Below are positions 1 through 6,759 of a stretch of 38,934 nt of DNA, piece by piece (the stretch's first letter is position 1; the number at the start of each line of letters is the position of its first letter). Below the pieces are notes generated by a model. That model was not told the origin of the DNA. It ran no database searches and was given only the letters and a program-made list of their open reading frames with translations. The stretch comes from a virus, in the IMG/VR virus record IMGVR_UViG_3300043811_000081, positions 1 to 38,934 of that record, one strand, 5' to 3'. The translations under genes were made by a program, and so were the position numbers.

Positions 1-18
1 TCAATGTTGCTCCTCCTT
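1..18 (-). repeat. 18-bp direct repeat, copy 1: stop/ribosome-site/TTG restart module
   Basis: On the minus strand this reads AAGGAGGAGCAACATTGA. It is identical to the copy at 350-367. It combines a near-perfect Shine-Dalgarno sequence with a TGA stop that overlaps a TTG start by two bases. In the second copy the TTG opens a clear downstream gene. Here the downstream gene would run off the window end, or into base 38934 if the molecule is circular. Confidence 0.8.
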
Positions 19-33
19 AGCTGCGACGCTCAT
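1..33 (-). CDS. 10-residue leader-like ORF
   Basis: A tiny ORF, MSVAAKEEQH, starts at the ATG that overlaps the stop of the preceding gene (ATGA) and ends exactly at the TGA of the repeated restart module. Its last five residues (KEEQH) are those of the 64-residue protein at 350-544, because both are encoded by the same repeated bases. It may be a real micropeptide. It may equally be only a byproduct of the ribosome-binding module that keeps ribosomes moving to the next TTG start. I see no function in the peptide itself. Confidence 0.3.
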   Translation of the reverse strand: MSVAAKEEQH

Positions 34-353
34 GCCGCGTCCGCCTTTCGCCCGCGCGCCACGGTCCGCCGCGGTCCGATCCGCTCGACATCGCCGCGCT
101 GCGCAGGGCGGGGAACTCCCTCGCAATCGCTGCAGATGCTCAGCCGCGAATAATGCGCGCCTGTGTACAAGCGAATGAATCCGAGGTATCCGCACTTGCA
201 GCAGGCGCCGATGCGTTCATAGCCTGGCGGGTGGATCGGATTCTGGGAGGACGCGGTCGCCTCGTATGCCCGATCGAGCATCGCCTCGATGCGCGCGCTG
301 GCGATGCGGTCGCTTCGCCGAGGCGAGCTCGACGTGCCGCGCTGACCCCTCAA
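30..353 (-). CDS. small Cys-rich, probable zinc-binding protein
   Basis: A 107-residue hypothetical protein. The start is taken as the TTG at 353 because AAGGAGGA lies six bases upstream and the TTG overlaps the TGA of the previous gene. The basic N-terminal third is followed by a C-x-C pair (after two further residues of GACCKCG) and a second C-x-x-C pair (SICSDC) about 20 residues later, a spacing typical of a zinc ribbon. The C-terminus is arginine-rich. It belongs to the overlapping early operon and ends in an ATGA overlap with the 10-residue ORF. No family was recognised. A nucleic-acid-binding accessory role is an inference from the Cys pairs and charge. Confidence 0.65.
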   Translation of the reverse strand: MRGQRGTSSSPRRSDRIASARIEAMLDRAYEATASSQNPIHPPGYERIGACCKCGYLGFIRLYTGAHYSRLSICSDCEGVPRPAQRGDVERIGPRRTVARGRKADAA

Positions 354-367
354 TGTTGCTCCTCCTT
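350..367 (-). repeat. 18-bp direct repeat, copy 2: stop/ribosome-site/TTG restart module
   Basis: Identical over all 18 bases to positions 1-18. It encodes the C-terminal KEEQH of the 350-544 gene and is also the ribosome site for the TTG start at 353. Because even the codon third positions are identical, selection on the nucleotide signal rather than on the peptide is the simpler explanation. Confidence 0.8.
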
Positions 368-544
368 GGGCGCGATCAGCCCTTGCTTGAAGTCGTCGAT
401 GAGCTTGCCGATCGGGCAACCCGGGTTGTGTACGGTCGCGCCTCCCATCAGGTATGCGCCGCACGCTCCGCAGTGCGTTGGCAGCTGGAAGTTCGGTCTC
501 GTCTCCCTTCGAGGAGGTACCTCATGGCGACGAAAGTCGCTCAC
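350..544 (-). CDS. small Cys-containing hypothetical protein
   Basis: A 64-residue protein starting at GTG 544, which overlaps the stop of the upstream gene in a GTGA junction. It carries one C-x-x-C (THCGACGAY) and a further Cys in NPGCPIGK, so metal binding is possible but incomplete. The last codons form the repeated restart module. No known family was recognised. It lies in the middle of the coupled early operon. Confidence 0.65.
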   Translation of the reverse strand: MSDFRRHEVPPRRETRPNFQLPTHCGACGAYLMGGATVHNPGCPIGKLIDDFKQGLIAPKEEQH

Positions 545-759
545 AGCAGCATCCTCAGCGGGAACGCAACCACCTCCGGCTTTGGCGCGTGGACCTCCCG
601 CAGCTCCGCCTCGAGCTCGCTGGCGTTGGCCTCAATTGCGACTGCGATGCGCGTGACGAGGACCTGAACCTCGACACCGCGCTCCGTGCGCCCGATCCAG
701 ACGCGGCCCGGTACGCCGTTTACTTCGGTCATCGAGGTGCTCTTGATCGTCATCTGCAT
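541..759 (-). CDS. hypothetical early protein
   Basis: A 72-residue protein. A GTG at 777 would extend the frame, but the AAAAGGAG seven bases before the ATG at 759 argues for the shorter start MQMTIKSTS. The middle predicts as beta strands with a positively charged turn (GRVWIGRTERGVEVQVLVTRI), followed by an acidic helix. No family was recognised. The upstream gene ends at 774 and the downstream gene overlaps its stop, so it is part of the same polycistron. Confidence 0.6.
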   Translation of the reverse strand: MQMTIKSTSMTEVNGVPGRVWIGRTERGVEVQVLVTRIAVAIEANASELEAELREVHAPKPEVVAFPLRMLL

Positions 760-773
760 CGACCCGCTCCTTT

Positions 774-1022
774 TCACGCCCCCGCTTTCGCGACAGGCTT
801 GCCCGTCGCGTCATAAGACACGCGGCGCGGCTCGCGCAGCCAGTCTTCGAGGTCCGCGACGTGCTCGAAGAGGAATACATCGTTCGTCCGAAGATCGATG
901 TTCGTGGTCGGGTCTACGACGCGGCCCGAGCCGTCGCCCCACAGGCACAGCATCAGATCCATTCCGAGCCGCTCCTCCGCACTCACCAGCGCGCGAACGA
1001 TTCCCTCGGCAGTCATGGTCAT
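774..1022 (-). CDS. hypothetical early protein
   Basis: An 82-residue acidic protein beginning MTMTAEGIVRALVSAEERLG. The start at 1022 overlaps the stop of the upstream gene (ATGA). A longer reading frame upstream exists, but it is Arg-rich and lies inside the upstream coding sequence. The motif WGDGSGRVVDPTTNIDLRT is distinctive but not one I can assign. It looks like a small soluble alpha/beta protein. Confidence 0.65.
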   Translation of the reverse strand: MTMTAEGIVRALVSAEERLGMDLMLCLWGDGSGRVVDPTTNIDLRTNDVFLFEHVADLEDWLREPRRVSYDATGKPVAKAGA

Positions 1023-1561
1023 GCGCGGCCCTCCGCAGCCGCTCCGCCCGCGTCCCGCTCCCTGGCGAGGGCCTGTATGCGCTTCGCGTTCGCGCCTCGC
1101 GGGCCTCGCGCGCGGTTGCGGTACGCGTCGAATGCGGCGGCCCGAAACGCCTGCTGCGCGGCCGTCTCGAATGGCAGAGCCTGGGGTAAGAGCGCGTTGC
1201 GCAGCGCGGCGATCTTCCCGCGTTCGCGCGTCCACTGCTCTTTGGGATGACACCGCGCCGACGCTTCGCTAACGAGTGCCCGTGCAGTCGCCACGTCGGC
1301 GCCGGCCGCGGCAGGCACGTCGCGGTCTTCCCACACGCGCCAGATCATGCAGCGCACGAGCCGAGGCGGCCGGCTGCGATCGCGCGCCGACTCGTTGAGC
1401 CTTAGCCCGCACGTTTCACAGCGAACCGCAGCGTGTGTGTCGTCCATCGGATCAATCCACACGCGGACGTCATGGTTCGCGTGCGCCTGCCAGCGCGTAT
1501 CGAGCTGCTTCGGAAAGCCAAAGACGATCGCGTATCTGTTGCCATCGAAGAGAAACTTCAC
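1019..1561 (-). CDS. hypothetical protein with Cys pair
   Basis: A 180-residue protein whose GTG start at 1561 has a strong AGGAGG five bases upstream and overlaps the previous stop (GTGA). The N-terminal half contains a C-x-x-C (VRCETCGLRL) that could coordinate a metal with another Cys near residue 71. The C-terminal half is Ala/Arg-rich and probably helical. No family was recognised. Operon position with the replication protein suggests an early accessory role. Confidence 0.65.
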   Translation of the reverse strand: MKFLFDGNRYAIVFGFPKQLDTRWQAHANHDVRVWIDPMDDTHAAVRCETCGLRLNESARDRSRPPRLVRCMIWRVWEDRDVPAAAGADVATARALVSEASARCHPKEQWTRERGKIAALRNALLPQALPFETAAQQAFRAAAFDAYRNRARGPRGANAKRIQALARERDAGGAAAEGRA

Positions 1562-2187
1562 TGTTGCCTCCTGGAATTGCGGACCTGAGCGCTCGCGCGA
1601 TCGATGTGCTTGAGCAACTCGCCGAAGAACTCGCGCGCAACACGCTCGGGACAGTTCGTCGCGATGGCTCTTTTCACCATCGCCTCAAGGTCGCTGGCGA
1701 ATATCGCAGGCGAGCACAGGTCGCAGGCGCCCCATGCGCCTTTCTCCGCGCGGATTGTCACCGGGCGCGCTTCGTTGTCGACGGTTTCGACTTTGAACTC
1801 CGGATACTGAAACACCGTCAGCTCGGCTGAACTGCGCCCGCATGTATCGCACTCGAATGGCGGCCCCGCGATCGCGGATGCAATCTGTTCGGCGATTCGG
1901 GGGTCGCGTTTCTCCTGCTCGCGCACAAAGTCGCTCTTGAACGTGCGCGCCGGGTCGATCCCGCCGATAGCGCCGATGACCATCGTGCAGGGCGTGCAGA
2001 TGATGCCGACGCGCGAGAAAGACCCGCTCGCTTTGTACTCCGCGTATTGGCGCGCGCCGTCCGGCGTGATCATCACGCGCTGGCCGCACACTTCACAGGG
2101 GAACATCTGCCAGTCGGGCGGAGGCGTCTCGCCTTTCTCGCGGAAGTTGTCGAGCGAGCGGCCGGTGATCATGAGAGGCGATTTCAT
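1558..2187 (-). CDS. hypothetical protein with two Cys-pair zinc-finger-like units
   Basis: A 209-residue protein with two clear metal-binding-like units. The first pairs CEVC with CTPC about 30 residues later. The second pairs CDTC with CDLC about 40 residues later. Tandem treble-clef or zinc-ribbon folds are likely. The start at ATG 2187 overlaps the upstream stop (ATGA). The C-terminus is helical and basic (RNSRRQQ). It is the largest of the Cys-pair proteins in this operon. The function is unknown. Confidence 0.7.
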   Translation of the reverse strand: MKSPLMITGRSLDNFREKGETPPPDWQMFPCEVCGQRVMITPDGARQYAEYKASGSFSRVGIICTPCTMVIGAIGGIDPARTFKSDFVREQEKRDPRIAEQIASAIAGPPFECDTCGRSSAELTVFQYPEFKVETVDNEARPVTIRAEKGAWGACDLCSPAIFASDLEAMVKRAIATNCPERVAREFFGELLKHIDRASAQVRNSRRQQ

Positions 2188-2447
2188 TTCTCGCGTTCTC
2201 CGAAAGGAAATTTGGCGAACCGCGCGAAGTCGATCGCGACCCCGCTCCCATGGAATTCGCAGTCCTCAAGAATCGGAAGGCGGCCGTCGATCTCGAGCCT
2301 GCAGGGCGCATAACTATCGGTGATCAGCGCGCACTGGTTGCCGCCAGAGCCCATCAGCGCGGCGGCCGAGGGTATCGCGTGCATGCCGTAGAACGGGCAC
2401 TGCCGCGGCCAGCGCACCTGAATCTGGTTTGGCTGAACGCGCGTCAT
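2184..2447 (-). CDS. hypothetical early protein
   Basis: An 87-residue protein starting at ATG 2447 in a TGATG overlap with the end of the replication-like gene, so the two are translationally coupled. It contains three dispersed Cys residues and an aromatic, acidic C-terminal half ending FPFGEREK. I do not recognise the family. Confidence 0.6.
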   Translation of the reverse strand: MTRVQPNQIQVRWPRQCPFYGMHAIPSAAALMGSGGNQCALITDSYAPCRLEIDGRLPILEDCEFHGSGVAIDFARFAKFPFGEREK

Positions 2448-3385
2448 CAGAGACTCCTCGCTTTCTGCTTCACCTCGTCGACGAGCTCCTGCGCAAACGC
2501 CTTGTCCGCCCGTTTCGGCGGCCGGGCCCGGCTCCAACGCTCACGCGCCTCCGCGATCGCCTCGCGCGAATAGCCCCGCCGGCGATTGAGTGCGACCGTG
2601 ACGAACCACTCGGGCGACTCCTTCGGCTTCGGGCGCGAACGGAGAGAGCGCAGCTCGGCAATGAAGCACTCGACCTCCTCGGTGCTGGGCAGCGCAGCGC
2701 AGAGGCGCGCGCATACGTAATCGTCGGGCTCTTTCGCATTCAGGTTCGACCGCCGCATATAACCATGCATCCACTCGCGGGCGTGGTCAAGACGGGTTCG
2801 ATCGAAGTTTTCGGGTTTTGCTCTGAGGACAGATTCGATCGATTCAATCGAAGAATCGATATTCGAATTCGATGCGCCCGCGCCCGCGCGTTCCTTATTG
2901 GCTAGTGGGTCCCCAACGGACCCAGTGGAGTCCGCTAGTGGGTCCCCAACGGTCCCACCCTGGGTCCCCAAAGGTCCCACTACGGTTTCGGCTAGTGGGT
3001 CCCCAACGGTCCCACCCTGGGTCCCCAAAGGTCCCACTACGGTTTCGGCTAGTGGGTCCCCAACGGTCCCACTAACTTCCATGAGGGCGACCTCAAGGTA
3101 GCTCAGGTGGTGGCAATCGGGTTGCGTCCCGCTGCCTTCGCGAGTCCGCATCAACCCTCGTTGCCGGAGTCCCTCCAGTGCCTTTCGGAGGTGGGCTCTC
3201 CCTTTTGTCCTCAACTGGTTTGACAGGGTTCGATGACTCACTTCGACGTCGAGGCTGCCATTCTCGAGCGCCATCCTCGTCAACTTGACCAGCGCTCGGA
3301 ACTCGCCTTCCTTGAGGGTTGGCGCGATCGCGTCGATGTGTTTCAGCGCGTTGAAATAGGGGTTTGACGCACCCTCGGGCAACAA
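2447..3385 (-). CDS. putative replication initiator-like winged-helix protein with internal iteron-like repeats
   Basis: A 312-residue protein. It starts at TTG 3385 after AAGGGAAG. Residues about 20-85 look like a winged helix-turn-helix (SHRTLSNQLRTKGRAHLRKALEGLRQRG written in parts: recognition around residues 50-75). Residues 106-162 are a low-complexity tandem repeat of a 19-residue unit (VGDPLAETVVGPLGTQG). Residues 175-312 form a basic helical domain. The layout of a DNA-binding N-terminus, an internal repeat array in DNA and a C-terminal interaction domain resembles initiators such as lambda O, whose origin lies inside its own gene. That resemblance, the first position in the early operon and the iterons are the basis for the call. 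Sequence homology to a named Rep family was not seen, so a transcriptional regulator is an alternative. Confidence 0.5.
   Translation of the reverse strand: MLPEGASNPYFNALKHIDAIAPTLKEGEFRALVKLTRMALENGSLDVEVSHRTLSNQLRTKGRAHLRKALEGLRQRGLMRTREGSGTQPDCHHLSYLEVALMEVSGTVGDPLAETVVGPLGTQGGTVGDPLAETVVGPLGTQGGTVGDPLADSTGSVGDPLANKERAGAGASNSNIDSSIESIESVLRAKPENFDRTRLDHAREWMHGYMRRSNLNAKEPDDYVCARLCAALPSTEEVECFIAELRSLRSRPKPKESPEWFVTVALNRRRGYSREAIAEARERWSRARPPKRADKAFAQELVDEVKQKARSL
2901..3072 (+). repeat. six 19-bp iteron-like repeats within two 57-bp tandem units; candidate replication origin
   Basis: The core TGGGTCCCCAACGGTCCCA, with A or C at position 12, occurs at 2906-2924, 2939-2957, 2961-2979, 2996-3014, 3018-3036 and 3053-3071. 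Start-to-start spacings are 33, 22, 35, 22 and 35 bp. Two complete 57-bp units (2934-2990 and 2991-3047) are identical. The first copy is a perfect 7-bp inverted repeat (TGGGTCC / GGACCCA) around CCAAC, and the others deviate at one base. Because 57 is divisible by three, the coding frame is kept. Ordered, half-symmetric repeats inside a putative initiator gene fit an initiator-binding array. A neutral in-frame minisatellite is the alternative. Confidence 0.7.
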
Positions 3386-3415
3386 TCTTCCCTTGAAATG
3401 AACGTGGAAGGTACG

Positions 3416-3556
3416 TCAGAATGTTAGTGGGCACCCCAGCTCTGCTGGGCCTTCCGGTGTGCCGTTGCGTGGCATCGTCGCGCGTGCCTGCCAAGACGTT
3501 CGCGGCGCTGCCAGAAGGTAAACCGGGGGGTCCTCGGCCTGCAGCGCGGCCAGCAT
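3416..3556 (-). CDS. possible 46-residue leader-region protein
   Basis: An ORF starting ATG at 3556 with AAGGAAC seven bases upstream, located between the candidate TATAAT promoter and the replication gene. It encodes MLAALQAEDPPVYLLAAPRT and continues to residue 46. Composition is not strikingly protein-like and no family is recognised. It also covers a small perfect hairpin (CCCAGC tct GCTGGG, 3435-3449), so the stretch may instead be an untranslated leader. Confidence 0.35.
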   Translation of the reverse strand: MLAALQAEDPPVYLLAAPRTSWQARATMPRNGTPEGPAELGCPLTF

Positions 3557-3602
3557 GATAATAGTTCCTTATACGGGCTAAATTCTCCTTCATTCCCCGC
3601 AT

Positions 3603-3629
3603 ATTATACTGTTGCACTCCATTTGTCGA
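3603..3629 (-). promoter_or_regulatory. candidate sigma-70 promoter for the early minus-strand operon
   Basis: On the minus strand there is a perfect -10 box, TATAAT (3603-3608), and a TCGACA -35-like box (3624-3629) with a 15-bp spacer. The local sequence is AT-rich compared with its surroundings. It faces the replication gene. The short spacer lowers confidence. No equally good promoter is seen for the divergent integrase. Confidence 0.5.
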
Positions 3630-3677
3630 GAGTATTAGAATGCGTCTGTCGCGAATTTCCGGCGCGGGTCGTGTTTA

Positions 3678-4661
3678 TTGGCAAGGTACGAGTGCGAGCA
3701 GCTGTCGCTGTTCGATTTTGGAGGTGTCGATTTGGTAGCTCTTCGCGAGACGCGTGATCGTCTGACGCAGATCACGAGCGCGCCTCTGACGGTACGGGGA
3801 TATGCCTCGGACTGGCGCGTCTTCGAGCGCTGGTGTATCCGCACCGGCAAACATTCTTTGCCCGCTGAGCCCGACACATTGAGCCTCTACGTGACGTGGC
3901 TGCTCACCGAGCTGGGCCGTAAGCTCTCGACGGCCGAGCGGCATGTCTCCGCGATCGCTCACCATCACCGCCGGAGCAAATATCCTTCGCCCGTCACTCC
4001 TGACGTGCGGCAGGTCCTCAACGCCGTGCGCCGCGAACGCAAAGAGAAGCCGCAGGGCAAAAAGGCTCTCTCGGTTCGCGATCTGGTCAAAGTAGTGAGC
4101 GCGTGCAACCCGGAAACCAACATGGGTTCGCGTGACCGCGCCCTGATCGTGCTCGGCTTTGCAACGTCGCTCCGGCGCAGCGAGCTTGCGCGTCTCGAGC
4201 TCGCCGATCTGACGTTCCACGAGCAGGGTCTATCCGTATTCGTGCCCTCGTCGAAGACAGACCAGAACGGGAAAGGCCGCTTTCTCGCGGTATGGCCGGG
4301 GCGGCGCGCCTCGACCGACCCGGTCAGGGTTCTCCGGCACTGGATTGATAAGCGCGGCAAGTGGGCCGGCCCGTTGATCACGCGGATCACGAGGCGCGGT
4401 GACATCGTGATGCGTTCGTCGATCACGGGCGAAGCGATTAACGAGATCGTCAAGCGAGTGGTGGCCCGCGCTGGCCTCGACCCGAAACCGTACGGAGCGC
4501 ATTCCCTGCGCGCCGGCGCAGTCACGGCATGCGCGGAGCTGGGCCGAAGCGATCAGGAGATCATGAATTTCTCCGGTCACGAAAGCGCCAAGGTGATGCG
4601 GATGTATGTGCGCCCCGCGCGGCTGTTCTCCGGCCGCAACCCGCTGGCAGGGGCTTTATGA
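3678..4661 (+). CDS. tyrosine recombinase / phage integrase
   Basis: A 327-residue site-specific recombinase. It has an N-terminal SAM-like core-binding domain (residues about 35-125) and a C-terminal catalytic domain. The conserved residues are visible: Arg166 in SLRRSEL, Lys193 in SSKTDQ, His275 and Arg278 in HSLRAG, His301 in SGHES, and nucleophile Tyr310 in MRMYVRP. It would integrate the phage or resolve dimers of a circular molecule. The first possible start is TTG 3678. An internal TTG at 3732 has a better ribosome site (GGAGG, 7-nt spacing), so the true protein may lack the first 18 residues. It ends NPLAGAL in an ATGA overlap with the next gene. No attachment site could be identified. 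Confidence 0.95.
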   Translation: MARYECEQLSLFDFGGVDLVALRETRDRLTQITSAPLTVRGYASDWRVFERWCIRTGKHSLPAEPDTLSLYVTWLLTELGRKLSTAERHVSAIAHHHRRSKYPSPVTPDVRQVLNAVRRERKEKPQGKKALSVRDLVKVVSACNPETNMGSRDRALIVLGFATSLRRSELARLELADLTFHEQGLSVFVPSSKTDQNGKGRFLAVWPGRRASTDPVRVLRHWIDKRGKWAGPLITRITRRGDIVMRSSITGEAINEIVKRVVARAGLDPKPYGAHSLRAGAVTACAELGRSDQEIMNFSGHESAKVMRMYVRPARLFSGRNPLAGAL

Positions 4662-4813
4662 ATTGCGGAGATTGCATGGCAGGGCCTTCCGTTCTTTCCT
4701 CAAAAAATGACGGGCACCCTCCTTTCTCAAGTATGCCCATGGGAACTCCGCTCTCCGCCCGCGGCCGCGCTGTGAACACGGCCGCGGCGGAGAAACTGGC
4801 GGGTGCACTGTGA
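4658..4813 (+). CDS. 51-residue protein with AGAL C-terminus
   Basis: Starts at ATG 4658 inside the integrase stop (ATGA) and ends in a GTGA overlap with the next gene. It begins MNCGDCMAGP, so it has a C-x-x-C at the extreme N-terminus, and is otherwise Ser/Pro/Ala-rich. It ends in KLAGAL, the peptide shared with its three neighbours. No family was recognised. Tight overlap on both sides supports it as a translated gene. Confidence 0.6.
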   Translation: MNCGDCMAGPSVLSSKNDGHPPFSSMPMGTPLSARGRAVNTAAAEKLAGAL

Positions 4814-5061
4814 GCGATCCGGTGACCGCGCTGAGGGACGCCGCTGTCGCGCGCATTACATCCCGCGCCGCAACCATCGCCATGCTAACCACTCAGATTG
4901 ATGCGCGCGCCGGGCTCCGCCGCCATAAGAACAGTTTGGCCGTCAGGTACGAACAGATACGCGCAAGACTCCAGGGCGAACAAGAGCGCGACGAGGAATT
5001 GCTCGCCGAACTGAATGGCCTTCTGACCCGCTTCGAAGCGGACCAGGCGGGTGCGCTGTGA
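4810..5061 (+). CDS. 83-residue coiled-coil protein with AGAL C-terminus
   Basis: Starts at GTG 4810 in a GTGA overlap. From about residue 35 the sequence is strongly helical and charged (RYEQIRARLQGEQERDEELL), consistent with a coiled coil. It ends QAGAL, again followed by a GTGA overlap. No known family. It probably dimerises, but its partner is unknown. Confidence 0.65.
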   Translation: MSDPVTALRDAAVARITSRAATIAMLTTQIDARAGLRRHKNSLAVRYEQIRARLQGEQERDEELLAELNGLLTRFEADQAGAL

Positions 5062-5300
5062 TCGGGCTGCTGTTCGAAGACGAGAGGACGCGCGTTGAGC
5101 TTTATGACAGGCCGCCGTGCGTCTCGATCCTGCCGCGTCCGCTGCACGACCCGGCGCGGGCTGCGGAGCTGAAAGAGCTGTTTCCTATTGCAGACGGCTG
5201 GTTCCATTCCACGTATGCAGTGGGCTTCAATGACCGGAAGCTTAGTGCCGTGCGCGAGCGTGGCGAGGCCGCGGCGAAGAAGCTCGCGGGGGCGCTGTGA
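5058..5300 (+). CDS. 80-residue hypothetical protein with AGAL C-terminus
   Basis: Starts at GTG 5058 in a GTGA overlap. The body looks like a small alpha/beta domain with conserved-looking aromatic residues (WFHSTYAVGFNDRKL), followed by a helical tail ending KKLAGAL. No family was recognised. It sits in the coupled chain downstream of the integrase. Confidence 0.65.
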   Translation: MIGLLFEDERTRVELYDRPPCVSILPRPLHDPARAAELKELFPIADGWFHSTYAVGFNDRKLSAVRERGEAAAKKLAGAL

Positions 5301-5770
5301 CCATCGATCTCAATCAACTCGCCGGGCTGAGGTATCAGCAGGAGGCGAAGATCGCTCGCCTCGAAGCTGAGTTGGCAGTGGCACGCTGCGAACTCGAAAG
5401 CCTTGAAACTGCTGTCCGGTTGTTGCAGGCCGCGCAGCCGCTCGCGGGTGCGCGGTTGAAACGGCTCTCGGTCCACGAAGCATATGAACGCGCCCTCGAA
5501 GCGAGCTCACTCTCTTACCGCGAGGCGTACAAGCGCCTCGTCGATGCCGGCGCGATCATGCTCGCCGAGCCTGCCAAGGCAGAGTATCTCGTGGCGGGCG
5601 CCTGGCCGACCCGCAACCCGGGAACGCGTCGCGAGCGCTGCTTCCGCTGCAGCGCATACGTAACGGTCTCGCCGTCCTCTGGGATCCCCGCGCTGGCGGA
5701 GAACCCAAGTCTGAAGATCATCTGCTTCGAGTGCGCGCAGAAGATCGCGGCCGAGGAGCTCGCGCCGTGA
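5297..5770 (+). CDS. hypothetical protein: coiled coil plus zinc ribbon
   Basis: A 157-residue protein starting at GTG 5297 (GTGA overlap). Residues 10-50 form a coiled coil (EAKIARLEAELAVARCELES). The C-terminal part carries CFRC and, about 34 residues later, CFEC, a probable zinc ribbon. Unlike the previous four genes it ends ELAP rather than AGAL, although it is joined to the next gene by the same GTGA overlap. A DNA- or RNA-binding accessory role is an inference. Confidence 0.7.
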   Translation: MTIDLNQLAGLRYQQEAKIARLEAELAVARCELESLETAVRLLQAAQPLAGARLKRLSVHEAYERALEASSLSYREAYKRLVDAGAIMLAEPAKAEYLVAGAWPTRNPGTRRERCFRCSAYVTVSPSSGIPALAENPSLKIICFECAQKIAAEELAP

Positions 5771-6165
5771 ATGTGAAACCGCAGCCCCCGACGCCCGCGG
5801 ACGCGCTCACTCATCAACTCATCACCTACCTGAGCATCACGGGCCATCACGTTAACCACTGCGAGGCCGTGGAGATCGCGCAGATAGTCGCCGAGAACAT
5901 GCCGGCGACCGCGATGCCTGTCGGCGAGTTCAGGAAGATGACGATCTTTGAGCACCTCCTCGAGCGCCTGATGCCATCGCGCAAGCGCCGGCGCGAGCAG
6001 GAGGTTGAAGCCGGGATCCGCGAGCTTATGCAGGATCCGAAGGCCGCCTGCGTAATCGACGGGCGCCTGGTCGATCCGCAGCTCGCCCACGAGTTTATGA
6101 AGGCCGCGAAGGAGGCAGCACCCGGCAATGAGCCAACGGAAAAAATCGACCGTTCCCGTCCCTAA
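5767..6165 (+). CDS. hypothetical protein
   Basis: A 132-residue protein. The GTG at 5767 overlaps the preceding stop (GTGA), and upstream in-frame codons lie within the neighbour's coding region. The first 60 residues contain a possible helical bundle (YLSITGHHVNHCEAVEIAQI). The middle is very basic (MPSRKRRREQE). The last 38 bases overlap the next gene. No family was recognised. Confidence 0.65.
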   Translation: MNVKPQPPTPADALTHQLITYLSITGHHVNHCEAVEIAQIVAENMPATAMPVGEFRKMTIFEHLLERLMPSRKRRREQEVEAGIRELMQDPKAACVIDGRLVDPQLAHEFMKAAKEAAPGNEPTEKIDRSRP

Positions 6166-6634
6166 GAGCGAATGGGGCCCTGGCGACTGGCAGAACGAAC
6201 CCGACCGCGTCGACTTCGTGCACGCCGGCCTCGCGTGTCTGCTGTTGCGCCATTTCAACCACGGTTACTGGTGCGGTTACGTGGGGATCCCGCCCGAGCA
6301 TCCGCTTTACGGGAAGCTCTGGACCGAGACTCCGGAGATCCGCGATCTCGACGTGCACATGGGCGTGAACTACTCGGCCGCCTGCGAGGGCGAGATCTGC
6401 CACACGCCGGCGCCCGGCATGCCGCACCAGGTCTGGTGGCTCGGCGCCGACTTCGGTCACGCCTTCGACCGCGCGCCCGGGAGCGACGCGAACTTCCGCG
6501 AGCTGCTCAGATGCCGCGCCGGCGACGACTCGATCATCGAACAGCGTCACGAATGGGAGACGTACAGAAACGTTGCCTATGTCCGTCACGAGATCGAGAA
6601 GCTCGCCAGGCAGCTCGCCGCGTTGATGAAGTGA
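6128..6634 (+). CDS. conserved-looking phage protein of unknown function
   Basis: A 168-residue protein beginning MSQRKKSTVPVPKSEWGPGDW. The central block LRHFNHGYWCGYVGIPPEHP is the type of motif I associate with conserved hypothetical phage proteins, but I cannot name a domain. The core is rich in Trp, Tyr, His and Cys, and the C-terminus is helical. It overlaps the preceding gene by 38 bases. An AAGGAGG lies about 13 bases upstream of the ATG, farther than ideal. It is the last gene of the integrase operon. Confidence 0.75.
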   Translation: MSQRKKSTVPVPKSEWGPGDWQNEPDRVDFVHAGLACLLLRHFNHGYWCGYVGIPPEHPLYGKLWTETPEIRDLDVHMGVNYSAACEGEICHTPAPGMPHQVWWLGADFGHAFDRAPGSDANFRELLRCRAGDDSIIEQRHEWETYRNVAYVRHEIEKLARQLAALMK

Positions 6635-6685
6635 CTATGCCAAAATCGGAGTGATCAACGCGCTCGACCCGCGTCGTGGTCTGCG

Positions 6686-6745
6686 CGAAAGCCCGTCGGA
6701 CGTTGCCGCCAAGTGCTTTGGAGCAGGTGACGAGGCGGGCTTTCG
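6686..6745. repeat. 10-bp inverted repeat with 40-base spacer
   Basis: CGAAAGCCCG at 6686-6695 pairs exactly with CGGGCTTTCG at 6736-6745. It lies in the gap after the integrase operon and before the next gene. It may form a long-loop RNA hairpin. There is no U-tract, so it is not a canonical terminator. Confidence 0.45.
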
Positions 6746-6759
6746 TGCGTTGGAACGCG

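Noticed and set aside
2901-3072. CRISPR-like repeat array
   Set aside because: The units are contiguous or nearly so, spacers are not unique, the array lies inside an open reading frame and no cas genes are present.
3093-3617. 174-codon minus-strand frame between integrase and replication gene
   Set aside because: Its start lies within the TATAAT promoter, it overlaps the replication-like gene in another frame and the composition is not protein-like.
3678-4661. Integrase attachment site near the integrase gene
   Set aside because: No repeated core or tRNA 3' end could be recognised without host sequence, so none is annotated.
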